From Phytoseiulus persimilis (lineage: Eukaryota > Arthropoda > Arachnida > Mesostigmata > Phytoseiidae), in the NCBI GenBank assembly GCA_037576195.1, contig CM075104.1, positions 22,708,211 through 22,772,210 of the forward strand: DNA of 64,000 bases. Reading direction: 5' to 3'. Every line of letters starts with the position of its first letter. The first letter of the stretch is position 1. The notes below the pieces were generated by a model. That model ran no database searches, was not told the origin of the DNA, and saw only the letters and a list, made by a program, of their open reading frames with translations. The position numbers and the translations under genes are program-made. Below, piece by piece: positions 60,030-64,000 of the stretch.

Positions 60030-63000
60030 CCAGATAACTGTAGTACAGCCTGACCAAGAGAATGTCTTCTGGGCTGCCCGATACGGTGGTACCCAGTAGC
60101 TACTTCAGAGTGCCAGCGGTGGACAGAGTAAACTACAGAAACATCAACACGGGCAGCCAGCAATCCTCGCGTCTCAGGAAAGAAGCTTCGCTGCCGCGTA
60201 GGCTGCGAGGAACAACAGGGCTTTCATCTATTCGGGGTGGATTCCGAATCGAGTCAAGTCCTTGAACGCTTTGAAATGAGTTTTGTGTCTCAGTGCCGTT
60301 TCTGAGGCCCACTGAAAACATCCTCTTTGACTCTTCGGAGTCCTCTAGCTGGATCAGGCGAGCTTCTATGGTTGCCGGTGGTCTGTCATCAGTGGAAGGG
60401 AAGTGGCGCGGGCAGTACCAGGAGGGAGAGCTGATTCCACTTTTTCTCGAATCTTGTCGACAGCGCGTTTATCTCAAATAACCAGGATCGTTCTGCCCAG
60501 CATAAGAGAGCACGCACTATTCCCAAATGCGGGGCGACCGGACACGTTCGACTTACACTTCTCAGGATCCTTTTCTCGTCGATAGGTCGACGGCAGGCCG
60601 CTCACTGGATCGGGGTGATGTTCCAAACAGTGGGAGTCGATGACTCCTGTTGGAACCAAGCCGATTTCAGATTAAAATTTAATGTCTAACCGCAGCTCGA
60701 GGTCTCCGTCGCTGCAGAGCCTATGTTCCTCAGGGCAGTGCGTGATCGCGTGGAATGCCGAGAGCGAGTGCAGATGACTTGTTGTCAAGTTGTCCCGTAT
60801 TTGCGCTCTGTTGAAGAATCGGGTAACACGAAATGGTTCCCCGAGCTCCGCAGCAGCCGAGGTCGACCGGTATTCTATCGAAGAGATCCGAAGCCGGAAT
60901 AAACCTCGTACGCCTTCAGGGCCGCTGCTAGACGCTCCCCATTGCGGAGAAGCCTCCCTCGGAAAGCTCGGAAAACTCCTCGACACCCGAAAACAGCAGA
61001 ACACGCTCCAGTTCAGTCTCGAGCGGCAGTCTCAGCAGTCTCGAATCAAATTCATCAGAGGGGCGATACAGATAGAGAGAGCCGAGCCCGTAATGAAACT
61101 CGTCGAGCAAACCAAACTCACTCATTACCCCAGGTCCCGAGCTGTCGAATAGATCCTCATAGAACAAGACGCCATCCAGAAGAAAATAGAGAAGAGCCTG
61201 ATCTTCATGTCGCGGGGTCTTAGAAGGATCGCAGAGGTCGCGGAGCGAATTACTGTCCGAAATTCAGAAGTCTTGAAAAGCCGCTCCATTATGTTGGGTC
61301 CTCACTCATATGAATGCTGGGCACAGGATTCTGACACTCTCCATCCCACGGAATCGCGAACGCGCTCCGCATGTCCGCTTGGCACGTCGGACCGACATAT
61401 GCCGAACCGAACTCTGTACTCCGTTCAGAGCAATCGATGAATGTCTTCGATTGGGGTTGCTGTAACGTTATGTTTCTTGTGTGGTTCCGACGAACGTTGG
61501 CATGGGGAGTCGAACATGAATCAGGAAATCTTCGCGTACCCGCCCTTGATGGCATCCATGGATCGACCAAGCCGACGAGGTGGATGGTCTCCAACGGCGC
61601 GGGCCACGTGACGATTCGAGTTGACTCTTCGCTTATAGTATTGATCTTTTCATAATGGCTGGCCCTCAAAAAGCCGTTCTGTGGGAATTGAATATTTAGA
61701 ATATGCGCCTGGATCACTTGTGCGAGTGTCCATCCATCAAAATGTCAGATGATAACATTATGTGGAAGCAAATATTCAGGGTTCTCAGGTCGGCAACAGA
61801 AGTATTCTTCCATCTTCTGTTCATAGTGCGGTAAAGAAAGGTCCGATCGTGGATTTTTCTTCGATTGACAGCTTAAAGCGAAACGCCTCTCCAGGTCCTT
61901 CAATCGCAGGACCCCTCGAGCATTGCTTTGCTCTGAGCGACTCTGAGATGACCATATTTTTCGGAAGGCTCGTTTCAACCAGCCAGGGAGACGAAAAATG
62001 TCAGCCGGTCGTGTAGTTTAGTGTGAGATTCGGGGGAGGAGACCACCGCTCTCATGCACCAAGGTCGCCCAAAATCGATTCGGGGCTTGAAGAATAGCGC
62101 GCGATCGTATCGGCTCGAGAATTGCTGATTTCAATACGAATTCTCGCCCCCCTGATTTTTTTTCGTATGTCTTCAGGGGCACTGAGTTCATAGAGTTCCC
62201 AGATTGATGCGAAGATCCCATGGAGTCGTCGCAGGAATCCAATGACGTCTTTTCCTCCAGAGGCCACAGAAATGATGGGACCGAGATGCGCAGAATCCCA
62301 GTTCCAAGGGGCAGAGGTTGGAAGAGAAGCCGTTAGATTCATGCAACGACTCCACAGTCGAGATATTTGGATCAAGCTGAGAACTTTCGCCGAGCTCGGA
62401 GCTTTGGGGATAAACGTAAGACTTCAGAAAGGACGAGATCATGTCCGCAAATCTGCGATTTTTGAGCAGATAAGACAAGGTCGTCTAGTAGGATGCATCA
62501 GCATGCAGCATGTCTGCCTCGTTCAGCAACCGGACCAGATTCTGAGTTGTGAGCTCAGCAATGTGTAGGTCGGCGTTGTAAAACTCAGCAGAGAACGACC
62601 ATATTTGGAGACGAGTGATGCCAGGTATTTCGTTGGCTGCGATGGCCCAGCGCAAGTCCAACAGAGACGACACCTGTAGTGGTCTCCCCGCGATAGCGTG
62701 GTGGTGGTGGGACCGCATCTGACTGGTTGTCACGACTTGGCAAGCGACCCCGAGGCACAGCGTTTGTCGCTACTCGGGTACCATGTCCATGGGCAGCCTT
62801 CGAGGATTATTTTATGCCAGTCGCTTCTAACAGTGCGGAATGCACGACCGTGGCCACTTGATTCAGGCAAGTGATTATGAACACCCCATGCTCGTATGGC
62901 CTGACCAGTTTTCGCGATTTCACCGATTTGCCTCTCGAAAGAATAAGCCCATCTGGACCACACAGCCATACATGGAAGAGAAAGGCGCTTGTACGATGTT

Positions 63001-64000
63001 GATGTCATACCTTCCCCTCCGATCGCACCAGACCGCAGCTAGCCTGTGACGCGAGCTTCGCATCTGCTCGAAGACGTTCGGCGCAGCGTCGGCCATTTTT
63101 CTTATCAAAACGCTTGGGTGAATTCAAGATATTCCGGAAATTTCGTGAAACAAGTCCGAAGGTCCTCACCAAAAGAGACGAGGTGCGTATGAAAAATATA
63201 AACCTCCCGACCAGGAAGGACGAGAACTTCTCACCAAAAAAGATGTAAAATTCATACAATCAGAACCTGGTGACTAGAATCGATCGACTTATCTCTCAAC
63301 AAAACGGTGGAAGGTGAATATTCTCGACTTGATGACTAGATTCAGGGGAAAAAATTCAGTGAGTCGAGAGATCAGCTCGGAACGGATATGAAAAAAACAA
63401 AAAGGGCAAAACAAGATAGAGAACAGCTCTATAGGACAGAGTTGCAAACTCTTCAATATTCCTATCTACGTGGACTGCTGATATCAAGGATTCACCTCCA
63501 GCTCCCCTCACCTACGCGTGTCCGAATTCCGCGGCTTACCGAGCCGAAAAACTCTCACGAGCTCCTCTGTCTTTGAGAGCCAAGTTTTCGCGACTCGCGG
63601 AGCATCGAAGGCTACCCTCCCTGTTGCACACCCCTACTTGAGTATCACGACCGACTGCCACTGAAAACTAAGGTCGAAAATTCAAGCGTACTCACGAAGA
63701 CGTATAACGCTACCGCACTCTCGGACCATTTCTCCTCGAATGGGAGTACTTGCGTGGACAGAAAACCGTAGCTAGGAGATGCCCTCCACCCTTGAGAGTT
63801 TGAATCGAGAAGAAATCCAAGACTTGAACGGCCTCATGACTGACGCTAGTGGAATGAGGCAAGTTTCTTCGAGTCGAGGTTGTTCCCAAGCAGCGTGTCC
63901 ATGGCTCTCGGTGGTGTTGGTCTGACAAGAAAGAGTTAATCTCGCAAGAAACCATGTGCGACCGATTGCGATAGTTCATCAGAAGACACGACGCGAAAGG
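60030..64000. other. Coding-like fragments, not assembled
   Basis: On the - strand several stretches look coding. An ATG exon at 63,096-63,011 (MADAAPNVFEQMRSSRHRL, 28 codons, phase 2, donor GTATGA) is the first. A segment at 62,673-62,485 follows a good acceptor (CCACTACAG) and has a BTB-like helix pattern. Frames at 62,375-62,052, 61,978-61,745 and 61,717-61,289 come next. A signal-like start lies at 61,208 (MKIRLFSIFFWMASCSM), and frames at 61,167-60,672 follow. I could not find one consistent splice chain and recognise no family with confidence. They may belong to one or two - strand genes whose first exon is near 63.1 kb. Beyond 63.1 kb I see nothing to annotate. Confidence 0.3.

Overview
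This is nuclear DNA from an animal, not a bacterium or virus. Every gene I can name is eukaryotic and split by GT-AG introns, mostly 75-330 bp. Most coding sequence lies in short phase-matched exons. A glycine/histidine-rich cuticle-type protein and a LINE 3' end of a type common in tick genomes suggest an arthropod, probably a mite or other acarine. That placement is inference; the sequence alone does not name the species.

Layout. Positions 1-20,350 hold no gene I can defend: simple repeats (CA, CT, an alternating purine-pyrimidine tract), homopolymer runs and chance open frames. From 20.4 to 23.9 kb are two small secreted-protein genes on the + strand: a cuticle-type protein (20,434-21,279) and an unrecognised 104-aa secreted protein (23,211-23,716). 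From 23.9 to 40.4 kb the only clear item is a decayed BEL/Pao retrotransposon pol on the - strand (about 32.9-35.2 kb). A complete BMP-type TGF-beta type I receptor (thickveins/BMPR1 class) occupies 40,397-43,939 (+), with its signal-peptide exon about 1.7 kb ahead of the rest. A LINE relic followed by a hairpin-rich repeat lies at 46.2-46.84 kb.

The right-hand 16 kb is a compact run of conserved nuclear and cytoplasmic genes. It contains SAAL1 (-, 7 coding exons, 48,278-50,303), TFIIF beta/RAP30 (-, 3 exons, 51,839-52,794) and a tandem second copy of TFIIF beta (-, 54,324-55,269). RPP25-like Alba protein of RNase P/MRP (+, 57,350-58,087) and MOB4/phocein (-, 59,104-60,029) follow. RPP25 and MOB4 converge. 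The last 4 kb has coding-like fragments that I could not assemble.

The most interesting item is the TFIIF beta pair. The second copy keeps all three exons and all splice sites. Its middle exon is 4 nt longer than that of copy 1 (541 versus 537 nt) because of a GAAT tandem duplication that creates an immediate TGA. The predicted product keeps the RAP74-binding half and loses the winged-helix half. The BMP receptor is also unusual: complete and open, but diverged at several normally fixed kinase positions. I saw no novel multi-gene system.
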